NCBI GenBank assembly: GCA_023142595.1
Contig: JAGLJF010000051.1
Coordinates: forward strand, 1-35,888
DNA length: 35,888 nt
Source of the DNA: Minisyncoccota bacterium
GTDB lineage: Bacteria > Patescibacteriota > Minisyncoccia > JAHIHE01 > JAGLIN01
Reading direction: 5' to 3'
A model generated the notes under the pieces. It saw nothing but the letters and a program-made list of their open reading frames with translations. It did no database searches and had not been told where the DNA came from. The number at the start of each line of letters is the position of its first letter. Within the stretch, counting starts at the first letter, position 1. The translations under genes and the position numbers were made by a program. Shown in pieces: positions 1 through 7,695 of this stretch.

Positions 1-1083
1 AAAAATGTAAAAATTGAAAAAATGATTGGAATTCAAGATGTTGATAAAATAAAAAAAATTATCACAGATTATAAATTCCAAGAAAAATCTTTTGCAGAGC
101 CAAAAGTTTTTGCCGAAAAGAAAGAAGATGAAGTCAAATATTTTCCGACAGATCAGTCAGTTTTCAAAATTCGAGGAAAATATGTTGGTGAGGTCTGGCT
201 TGAGATCTTGGAAAATATCTTGAAATTTGGAAGATTAAATCCGACTTGGTACGGTGGAAATGTAAAGGAGCTTTTTAATATCGCAGCTGTTGTTACAGAT
301 GAAAATTCAGACGAGCCAAAAATGTTTTCGCATATGCAAATAAATGAGGTTGATATCGAAAATTATTGTTCACATATAATGACTGGCGAAAAGGGGGATG
401 AGGTTTATACATATGGAGAAAGACTTTGGGATTACAAGGGAATAAATCAAGTAGAAGATGTTATAATCCCATACTTGAAACAATACCCAACGGATCGGGC
501 TGCGCTGGCAATGATGTTTGATCTAACAAACGATCATAAAGCAGAAAGGGCTCCTTGTATGACTCAAGTTCAAGTGACTACTTTGGAAGATAAAGTGAAT
601 ATGACAGCATATTTTCGTTCTCATGCAATTTTTTCTGGTTGGGCATTGAATGCCTTCGGACTGAGAAAAGTTCAAAAATATATAGCTGAAAAACTTTCAA
701 AGAAACTTGGAACTTTAACAATTTTTTCAAATTGTGCTCACATTTATGATAATGAATGGCAGACAGCTGAGGGTATTGTAGAAAAATATGGAAATAAAAT
801 GAAACTTGAAGCCGCCGATCCAAGAGGATATTTTATTATTAATATTGAAAATGAGAATATAGTAATTAAGCATTATACTCCCGACGGAAAGTTTATTCAA
901 GAATTTAGACAGAACGGAAAAGAAAAAAGTGCAACTGTAAAATTATATAGAAAATTATTATCAGCCAAGGCTATTTCAGAAATTTCGCATGCTTTTGATC
1001 TCGGAGCGGAAATACAAAAAGCTGAGACAGCGATAAAGCTTGGATTTACATATGTACAAGACAAAGAGATAATCTCAAAATAA
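1..1083 (+). CDS. Thymidylate synthase, archaeal-type, with C-terminal extension (5' end probably outside the window)
   Basis: Motifs RAPCMTQVQ, MTAYFRSHAIFSGWALNAFGLRKVQ and FSNCAHIYDNEW fit archaeal-type thymidylate synthases; the last ~80 aa resemble a DUF4346-like tail. The frame is open upstream of the listed ATG (22) to base 1, so the start is uncertain. Confidence 0.75.
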   Translation, partial: KNVKIEKMIGIQDVDKIKKIITDYKFQEKSFAEPKVFAEKKEDEVKYFPTDQSVFKIRGKYVGEVWLEILENILKFGRLNPTWYGGNVKELFNIAAVVTDENSDEPKMFSHMQINEVDIENYCSHIMTGEKGDEVYTYGERLWDYKGINQVEDVIIPYLKQYPTDRAALAMMFDLTNDHKAERAPCMTQVQVTTLEDKVNMTAYFRSHAIFSGWALNAFGLRKVQKYIAEKLSKKLGTLTIFSNCAHIYDNEWQTAEGIVEKYGNKMKLEAADPRGYFIINIENENIVIKHYTPDGKFIQEFRQNGKEKSATVKLYRKLLSAKAISEISHAFDLGAEIQKAETAIKLGFTYVQDKEIISK

Positions 1084-1680
1084 ATGAAAAATCAAAAAGG
1101 AAAATTCATTGTTTTATATGGAATAAATAATTTGGGTAAAACTACACAAGCAAAAATGCTGGTAAATTATTTTAATAAAAAAAATATTAAAGCTGAGTAT
1201 ATAAAATATGCTATTTACGATTTAGAGCCTGCTGGAAAATTAATTAATGAATATTTAAGGAATGGCAACCCACGTAATTTTAGCCCAAGAGAGTTTCAAA
1301 TTTTGCAATATATTAATAAGATTAATTTTGAGAATATCCTCAAGGAAAAATTAGATAATGGCATTAGCATCATTGCAGAAGATTATACGGGGACGTCTAT
1401 CGCATGGGGTGCTGGTGCAGGGGTTGATATGGAATTTTTAGAATATCTATACTCCTTTATATATAAAGAAGATTTAGCAATTTTGTTTGATGGAGAAAGA
1501 TTTACAGATTCTATAGAAAAGAATCATAAGCATGAAAATAATAGTGTTCTTATTGATAAAGTTAGACAAGTTCATTTGGTGTTGGCAGAAAAATACAACT
1601 GGAAAAAAATTAATGCCAATGAAACAATTAATGAAATTCATAATAATATTGTAAAAATTATTGAAAAAGAAATATTTTAG
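1084..1680 (+). CDS. Thymidylate kinase-like P-loop protein
   Basis: P-loop GINNLGKTTQAK; EDYTGTSIAWG resembling the dTMP kinase DR(Y/F) region; directly follows thymidylate synthase with no gap. Confidence 0.7.
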   Translation: MKNQKGKFIVLYGINNLGKTTQAKMLVNYFNKKNIKAEYIKYAIYDLEPAGKLINEYLRNGNPRNFSPREFQILQYINKINFENILKEKLDNGISIIAEDYTGTSIAWGAGAGVDMEFLEYLYSFIYKEDLAILFDGERFTDSIEKNHKHENNSVLIDKVRQVHLVLAEKYNWKKINANETINEIHNNIVKIIEKEIF

Positions 1681-1714
1681 AAATAAAAAAATATAACTAT
1701 ATAATATTAAGGCA

Positions 1715-2140
1715 ATGATTAAAATTAAAATTCAAAAAATTGGCGATGTGAAAACTCCTAATTATGCTCACAAAGGTGATGCGGGGCTTGATATTTATTC
1801 GGCAGAAGATGATTATGTTTTGAAAGTTGGAGAACGAAAGGGATTTAAAACTGGTATTAAAATGGAAATTCCAGAAGGATATGTGGCTCTTTTTTGGGAT
1901 AAAAGTGGTTTGGCTATAAATCATGGAATCAAAACGATGGGTGGCGTTATCGACTGTACTTATCGAGGGGAATTTATCGTGATTTTGAAAAATCTTGGAG
2001 AAGAAGATTACAAAATTGAAAAAAATTCTAAAATATCTCAAATATTAATTCAAAAAGTTGAGGAAGCTGAATTTGAAGAAGTTGAGTCATTGGAAAGCAC
2101 TGAGCGAAATGAAGGCAAATTTGGAAGCACGGGGAAATAA
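1715..2140 (+). CDS. dut: dUTP diphosphatase
   Basis: Trimeric dUTPase motifs HKGDAGLDIYS, WDKSGLAINHGI, GVIDCTYRGEF, and C-terminal glycine-rich end EGKFGSTGK. Confidence 0.88.
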   Translation: MIKIKIQKIGDVKTPNYAHKGDAGLDIYSAEDDYVLKVGERKGFKTGIKMEIPEGYVALFWDKSGLAINHGIKTMGGVIDCTYRGEFIVILKNLGEEDYKIEKNSKISQILIQKVEEAEFEEVESLESTERNEGKFGSTGK

Positions 2141-2184
2141 TAACGGAATTATTAATTCTCTATAATTACGAAACATTATTAAAA

Positions 2185-2289
2185 TGTCATCTCAAAATAA
2201 GTGAAACGATTGAGAGATCTAAAAAATGTAATAAACGAGATAAATTTCGTTTATAGATTTCTCGTCGCTATCGCTCTCACGAAATGACA
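2185..2289. repeat. Inverted doublet of dispersed TGTCAT...ATGACA element (105 bp)
   Basis: Outer ends TGTCATCTC and GAAATGACA; inner ATAAACGA...TCGTTTAT hairpin; related elements elsewhere in window. Confidence 0.65.
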
Positions 2290-2334
2290 AATCATAATTT
2301 TGTAATCAAAGAAAATTTTTAATAATGATTATTT

Positions 2335-2369
2335 GAAAAAAGAGCTTTAAATATAAAGCCTCTTTTTTT
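2335..2369 (+). terminator. Rho-independent terminator downstream of dut
   Basis: AAAAAAGAGCTTTAAATATAAAGCCTCTTTTTTT: stem-loop followed by T run. Confidence 0.7.
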
Positions 2370-2427
2370 GACTAATTTCAAATAAAATAGTATATTTAAA
2401 GGTAGTTAAAGATTAAATTTAAATGAA

Positions 2428-3978
2428 ATGATAGACAAATTAAAACAGGCTAGGCTTGATAAATTAGATAATATTTTCAAAGCTGGGATTGATCCATATC
2501 CTGCAAAATCAACTAGAACACATAATATTAAGAAGGCTCTGGAAGATTTCGATGAGCTTTCAAAATCCGAAGAAAACATCACTATTTCAGGGAGAATCAG
2601 AACAACTAGGGTTCACGGTGCCCTTACTTTTATTGACCTTGAAGACCAAAGTGGACAAATGCAGTTGTTTTTTCGAAAAGATGATATTGATGATGAAAAG
2701 TATGAGATGCTTGATAATTTAGATATGGGAGATTTTTTGCAAGCAGAAGGAATTTTATTCACTACGAAAAGAGGGGAGCAGACACTAGGAATTAGGGATT
2801 ATAAAATTCTGACAAAGTCTTTATTGCCTTTGCCAGAAAAATGGCATGGACTTCAAGATGAAGAATCGCGATATCGAAAAAGATATCTTGATTTGATTAT
2901 GAATAAAGATACAAAAGAGCTTTTTATAAAAAGAACAGAATTTACAAATCATGTCAGACAGTTTTTGAACAATAGCGGATATATGGAAGTTGAAACTCCA
3001 GTTCTTGAGGCAATTCCTGGAGGTGCTGACGCTGAACCATTTACGACACATCATAATAAACTTGATATAGATTTATATCTTCGTATTTCTTTGGAATTAC
3101 ATTTGAAAAGATTGTTGGTTGGTGGATTTGAAAAGATTTATGAAATTGGAAAAGTTTTTCGAAACGAGGGAATGAGTACTCAACATTTGCAAGAATTTAC
3201 AATGCTTGAATTTTATTGGGCTTATGCTGATTATGAAGATTTGATGAGTTTTGTGGAAAAATTTTATATGGAGATAATTGAAAAAACATTTGGCACTTTA
3301 GAAATTCCATATCAAGACACTGTTTTGAATTTCAAAGCTCCATGGCCTCGAATTGATTATCGCGAAGTTGTTTTGAAAGAATCTGGAGTTGATATTGATT
3401 TGTATCCGACGAAAGAAGATATGCAGAAGATTGTGAAAGAAAAAGGAATAAAAGTTGATCCAAAGGCAGGAAGAGGACGACTTATTGATCAACTTTATAA
3501 AAAACTTGTTAGACCAAAATTAATTCAACCGTCCTTCCTTATCAATCAACCTCTTGATATTTCACCGTTGGCCAAGAAAAAAGACGATGACAAGTCTAAA
3601 GTTCAAAGAATGCAAGTTTTGATTGCGGGATCAGAAATTGGTAATGGATTTTCGGAACTTAACGATCCGATTGATCAGAGAGAAAGATTTGAAGCGCAAG
3701 ACAAATTGCGAGCAGAAGGTGATGACGAAGCACAAATGATGGATGAGGATTTTATTGAAGCCCTGGAATATGGTATGCCACCGACAGCTGGATTTGGTGT
3801 TGGAATCGATAGATTGTTTATGATTTTAACAAATCAAGAAAGTATTCGAGATGTTGTCTTTTTTCCAACAATGAGAACGAAACATTTTAAATTAAAAGTA
3901 GAAACTGGAGAGCATAAGGTAAAAATGGGAGAAGCTGAAATGAAGATTGAGAAGAAAGAATCTAAGAAGAAAAAATGA
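2428..3978 (+). CDS. lysS: Lysyl-tRNA synthetase, class II
   Basis: Class II motifs: FRNEGMSTQHLQEFTMLEFYWAY, GSEIGNGFSELNDPIDQRERF, GMPPTAGFGVGIDRLFMILTNQESIRDVVFFP. Confidence 0.96.
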   Translation: MIDKLKQARLDKLDNIFKAGIDPYPAKSTRTHNIKKALEDFDELSKSEENITISGRIRTTRVHGALTFIDLEDQSGQMQLFFRKDDIDDEKYEMLDNLDMGDFLQAEGILFTTKRGEQTLGIRDYKILTKSLLPLPEKWHGLQDEESRYRKRYLDLIMNKDTKELFIKRTEFTNHVRQFLNNSGYMEVETPVLEAIPGGADAEPFTTHHNKLDIDLYLRISLELHLKRLLVGGFEKIYEIGKVFRNEGMSTQHLQEFTMLEFYWAYADYEDLMSFVEKFYMEIIEKTFGTLEIPYQDTVLNFKAPWPRIDYREVVLKESGVDIDLYPTKEDMQKIVKEKGIKVDPKAGRGRLIDQLYKKLVRPKLIQPSFLINQPLDISPLAKKKDDDKSKVQRMQVLIAGSEIGNGFSELNDPIDQRERFEAQDKLRAEGDDEAQMMDEDFIEALEYGMPPTAGFGVGIDRLFMILTNQESIRDVVFFPTMRTKHFKLKVETGEHKVKMGEAEMKIEKKESKKKK

Positions 3979-4379
3979 AAAAAGTAATGATATTTGGGAC
4001 ATTTGATATATTTCACAAAGGTCATGAAGATTTTTTCAGACAAGCGCGAGAATTCGGTCAATATTTGATTGTTGTAGTGGCGCGAAATGAAAATGTATTG
4101 AAAATCAAAGGAAATTTGCCGAGAAATAATGAAATTGCCAGGAGGGATGAAATAGTCAAGAGTGGTTTAGCAGATGAAGTTGTTTTGGGAAATTATAGTG
4201 ATAAATATAAAATTATTCAAGATAATAAACCAGATGTGATTTGTTTGGGATATGATCAGCAAGTTTCAGAAGATGAGTTGAAAAATAAATTAATTAAATT
4301 TGGTCTTGAGAATACAAGAATAGTCAGATTAAATTCATTTCATCCAAAAACTTATAAATCCTCAAAGCTAAGAAAATAG
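3975..4379 (+). CDS. Adenylyl-/cytidylyltransferase family protein (RibL/TagD-like)
   Basis: GTFDIFHKGHEDFF (HxGH motif), PDVICLGYDQ; overlaps lysS stop by 4 nt (ATGA). Confidence 0.85.
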   Translation: MKKVMIFGTFDIFHKGHEDFFRQAREFGQYLIVVVARNENVLKIKGNLPRNNEIARRDEIVKSGLADEVVLGNYSDKYKIIQDNKPDVICLGYDQQVSEDELKNKLIKFGLENTRIVRLNSFHPKTYKSSKLRK

Positions 4380-4384
4380 CAATA

Positions 4385-4406
4385 AAAAAACCCAAAAAAA
4401 TTTGGG
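4385..4406 (-). terminator. Rho-independent terminator for the small minus-strand ORF
   Basis: Minus strand: CCCAAATTTTTTTGGG followed by TTTTTTT. Confidence 0.65.
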
Positions 4407-4410
4407 TAAA

Positions 4411-4509
4411 TTACATAAGCGCGACAGCGATTAAGAATATTATCACTGCAAGTATGGTTGCTATCCATATTTTTCTAACTATTTTATTTCCTTTTGTTCC
4501 TAAATCCAC
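4411..4509 (-). CDS. Small single-TM protein, 32 aa (not in supplied ORF track)
   Basis: Minus strand AAGGAGGctatataagGTG; product MDLGTKGNKIVRKIWIATILAVIIFLIAVALM; hydrophobic C-terminal helix; terminator immediately downstream. Confidence 0.65.
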   Translation of the reverse strand: MDLGTKGNKIVRKIWIATILAVIIFLIAVALM

Positions 4510-4581
4510 CTTATATAGCCTCCTTATCTTTAGAATATCACATCTTATAGATTTATCAAGTAGAGTTATATGAAATTGAGA

Positions 4582-4620
4582 GGGATTTCTCCATTTTGTT
4601 TCACTTCAGTTGAAATGACA
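4582..4620. repeat. Dispersed ...GAAATGACA element copy
   Basis: GGATTTCTCCATTTTGTTTCACTTCAGTTGAAATGACA. Confidence 0.5.
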
Positions 4621-4665
4621 AATTATTATTTTGTGTAAAAAATAGATATTATCAATTGTAAACAA

Positions 4666-4692
4666 AGATCCTGAAATGAATTCAGGATGACA
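4666..4692. repeat. Dispersed palindromic element copy
   Basis: AGATCCTGAAATGAATTCAGGATGACA; palindromic core, ATGACA end. Confidence 0.7.
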
Positions 4693-4719
4693 AAATAACA
4701 ATAAAAATAATTTAAACAT

Positions 4720-6024
4720 ATGTTGGATATAAAATTTATCAGAGAAAATGCTGAAGAGGTGAAGCTTGCGGCAAAAAATAAGAATATTCAAATTGATATT
4801 GATAAACTTCTTGAAGTTGATGAGAAGAGAAGGAAGTATATTTCTGAGATTGATCAGTTGCAAGCGCAAAGAAATCAAATTGCCAAAGATGCCAAAGGAC
4901 AAAGACCAACGGAAGAACAAATTAAAGAAGGGAAAAAAGTGAAAGACGAGTTTCTGAAGACTGAAGAAAAATTTAAAAAAATAGACAAAGAATATTTTGA
5001 CTTGATGGTTAAAGTCCCGACAATTCCATCTCCTGACACTCCAGTTGGAAAAAGTGAGGAAGAAAATGTAGAATTTTTCAAATGGGGAAAGCCGACAAAA
5101 TTTGATTTTGAGCCAAAAAGTTATATTGAACTTGCAGAAAATCTTGATCTTTTGGATATGGAAAAGGGAACAAAAGTGGCGGGATACAGAGGTTATTATG
5201 TTAAAAATGAAGCTGTCATGCTTCAGATGGGATTGATGATGTTTGCACTTGAAAAATTGATTGCCAAAGGTTTCACTCCAATGATTCCGCCAACACTTGT
5301 GCGTGATTTTGCTCTTTTTGGAAGTGGATATTTTGCAGGAAAACAGTACGATCCTGAAGTGGATGAGATATATAAAATTGATAATGATGAAAAACTTGCA
5401 GATGGCAGCGTCAAAAAAGAAGATAAATTTTTAGTTGGAACTGCAGAACCATCACTTTTGGCGTATTATGCGAATGAAATTTTGGATGAAAAGGATTTGC
5501 CATTGAAAATGTGTGGTTTTTCACAATGCTATAGAAGTGAAATTGGAAGTTATGGAAAAGATACAAAGGGGATTTATCGCGTGCATGAGTTTATGAAAGT
5601 TGAACAAGTCTGCATTACAAAAGCAGATACAGAAGAGTCAAATAAAATGCAAGAAGAAATGGTGGAAATTTCCAAGGAAATTCACCAAGATTTAGGATTG
5701 CCATATCGCGTACTTCAAATTTGTACGGGGGATATGAGCACAGGAAAATATAAGATGTTTGATTTGGAAGCATGGATGCCAAGTCGAAACAGTTATGGTG
5801 AAACTGGTTCGGCTTCAAATTTTTTAGACTGGCAATCAAGAAGATTGAATGTGAAATATAAAGATAAAGATGGGAAGAAGAAATTTGTGCATATGCTCAA
5901 TAATACAGCGCTTCCAAGCGTGAGGCCGATGATTGCAATTATGGAAAACTTTCAACAAGCAGATGGTTCAATTATTGTGCCGGAAGTTTTGAGAAAATGG
6001 ATTGGGAAAGATAGAATTGGGTAA
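4720..6024 (+). CDS. serS: Seryl-tRNA synthetase
   Basis: MLDIKFIRENAEEVKLAAKNKN N-terminal arm, GTAEPSLLAYYANEIL, FSQCYRSEIGSYGKDTKGIYRVHEFMKVEQ, NNTALPSVRPMIAIMENFQQADGSIIVPEVLRKWIG. Confidence 0.97.
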   Translation: MLDIKFIRENAEEVKLAAKNKNIQIDIDKLLEVDEKRRKYISEIDQLQAQRNQIAKDAKGQRPTEEQIKEGKKVKDEFLKTEEKFKKIDKEYFDLMVKVPTIPSPDTPVGKSEEENVEFFKWGKPTKFDFEPKSYIELAENLDLLDMEKGTKVAGYRGYYVKNEAVMLQMGLMMFALEKLIAKGFTPMIPPTLVRDFALFGSGYFAGKQYDPEVDEIYKIDNDEKLADGSVKKEDKFLVGTAEPSLLAYYANEILDEKDLPLKMCGFSQCYRSEIGSYGKDTKGIYRVHEFMKVEQVCITKADTEESNKMQEEMVEISKEIHQDLGLPYRVLQICTGDMSTGKYKMFDLEAWMPSRNSYGETGSASNFLDWQSRRLNVKYKDKDGKKKFVHMLNNTALPSVRPMIAIMENFQQADGSIIVPEVLRKWIGKDRIG

Positions 6025-6044
6025 AAAAAATAAGCAGAGCAGCT

Positions 6045-6419
6045 TCATTGAGCTGGTGCTTTAGATTCTAGATATTCAATTGCAAGCTTATTTGATTCGC
6101 AAATTGAAAATGTAGAATGACCCGCTGAAAGTTTTGAACTATCTATTTGTGTACTATAACTTTCATCCATATTTTCTTGAACTGCATCAACTGTTTTTAG
6201 AGTTGTTGCAATTTTGACTGCTTCTAGACATACGAAGGTTTCGTATACTTCTTTTTTCCAGAAATCAGGATTCTTGTCTTGAAAATATTTAATCCTCTTT
6301 TTGAAGAAAGTTGGTAGCTCATGGAACTTTTTAGCTAACCACTCCCTATTTCTTTCATATTCTTCTTTTATTTTTGCCTCGTAAAAGGCATCTCTCTCTG
6401 CATTATCTTTAAATCTCAT
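6045..6419 (-). CDS. Hypothetical protein, 124 aa (start trimmed from ORF track)
   Basis: Start chosen at MRFKDNAERDAFYEAK, preceded by AAGGTGATCAAG (SD-like). Trimming removes the overlap with the + strand hydrolase. Confidence 0.6.
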   Translation of the reverse strand: MRFKDNAERDAFYEAKIKEEYERNREWLAKKFHELPTFFKKRIKYFQDKNPDFWKKEVYETFVCLEAVKIATTLKTVDAVQENMDESYSTQIDSSKLSAGHSTFSICESNKLAIEYLESKAPAQ

Positions 6420-6462
6420 CTTGATCACCTTGTAAAAATGACTTATAAATATATCATACTCT

Positions 6463-7572
6463 ATGAATAATGTCAACCTCCAAGAAAAACAAATAAAAAT
6501 AGACAATTTAAATATAAATTATAAAGAAATTGGAAATGGTGATATTCCGATTGTTTTGTTACATGGATGGGGAATTGATTCAGATAAGTATATGGAGTTG
6601 GCAAATTTGATAGTTAATTCAAATACGACACAAAAAAATAAATCAGAAAACAGTGAAACTTCACAAGAGAGTTTTATTCAGGAAAATGGAGTTAATGAGA
6701 ATAATGATAATTTGCAAAAAAGCTCCAGTCAAGAAACTGAAGCCAACGAAGATTCCTCCCCTGATAAGGGGAGGTTAGGAGGGGTTGATTTACGTTTTCA
6801 AACCCCCCAACCCCCCTTGTCAGGGGGGAATAATTCTCCTTATAAAATCATCATTCCAGATCTTCCTGGGTTTGGAAAAAGTGATGAGCCAGATGAAAAT
6901 TGGAATTTAGATAATTATGTTGAATTTACAGACAAATTTATAAAAAGCGTAACACAAGCAAGAGGATTTGAACTTTTGAAAAACATTATTAAAAAATCAA
7001 ATATAAAAGATCTGATGAATGGTGGATTTAGTTCAATTTCTGATACCAAAACAGAAGAAAAGAAAAAAGTTATTTTAGTCGGTCATTCTTTTGGCGGAAG
7101 GATCGCGATTAAGTATGCTGTAAAATATCCAGATAAAATTGAGAAATTGGTTCTTACTGGCGCGGCTGGAATCAAACATTCGCTTTCTAGGAAACAAAAG
7201 ATATTGTATGTTGCAACGAAAACTGGAAAAACAATTTTTTCTTTGCCTGTGATTAATAAATTTCAAAAATATGCCGAAAAGTTTTTATATAAAATTATCA
7301 GAGAAAAAGATTATAGAAAAGCGAGTTTGAGAATGAAAGAAATTATGAAAAAAGTTCTTGCGGAAGATTTAACGCCGATTTTGGAGAAAATAAAAACCAC
7401 AACACTTTTATTGTGGGGTAGGCTTGATAATTCAACTCCACTTTCTGATGGAAAGTTAATGAATGAAAAAATTGAAAATTCTGAACTTGTGATTTTTGAT
7501 GATGCAAATCATTCTTTGCCATATCAAAAGCCAGAAGAGTTTACAAAAGATATAATTAAATTTATCACATAA
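6463..7572 (+). CDS. Alpha/beta hydrolase with long low-complexity insertion
   Basis: IVLLHGWG, PDLPGFGKSDEP, ILVGHSFGGRIAIKYA (nucleophile elbow GHSFGG), LLLWGRLDNSTPL, DDANHSLPYQKPEEF. Confidence 0.88.
   Translation: MNNVNLQEKQIKIDNLNINYKEIGNGDIPIVLLHGWGIDSDKYMELANLIVNSNTTQKNKSENSETSQESFIQENGVNENNDNLQKSSSQETEANEDSSPDKGRLGGVDLRFQTPQPPLSGGNNSPYKIIIPDLPGFGKSDEPDENWNLDNYVEFTDKFIKSVTQARGFELLKNIIKKSNIKDLMNGGFSSISDTKTEEKKKVILVGHSFGGRIAIKYAVKYPDKIEKLVLTGAAGIKHSLSRKQKILYVATKTGKTIFSLPVINKFQKYAEKFLYKIIREKDYRKASLRMKEIMKKVLAEDLTPILEKIKTTTLLLWGRLDNSTPLSDGKLMNEKIENSELVIFDDANHSLPYQKPEEFTKDIIKFIT
6753..6830. repeat. C/G-rich inverted-repeat element inside the hydrolase CDS (78 bp)
   Basis: TTCCTCCCCTGATAAGGGGAGGTTAGGAGGGGTTGA...TTTTCAAACCCCCCAACCCCCCTTGTCAGGGGGGAA; arms are imperfect reverse complements; a near-identical right arm occurs at 20211-20245. 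Confidence 0.75.
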
Positions 7573-7589
7573 TTTCTATCCGGATTTAT

Positions 7590-7628
7590 CCGAGAGTTTG
7601 TGAGGTTTTAACCTCACGAATGATTCGG
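7590..7628. repeat. Long imperfect hairpin
   Basis: CCGAgagTTTGTGAGGTTTTAACCTCACGAAtgaTTCGG. Confidence 0.6.
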
Positions 7629-7695
7629 AAACATTGAAACTAAAGTTTCAAAAACCCTCAGCTGAAGCTGGGTAGAATATTAATTAATATAAAAA

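Noticed and set aside
1697-2041. 114-aa minus-strand ORF
   Set aside because: Fully antisense to dut, F/I/N-rich, no start signals.
4606-4920. Minus-strand ORF containing FCHPEFISGS
   Set aside because: Antisense to serS start; the FCHPEFISGSL peptide is just the translated dispersed palindromic repeat.
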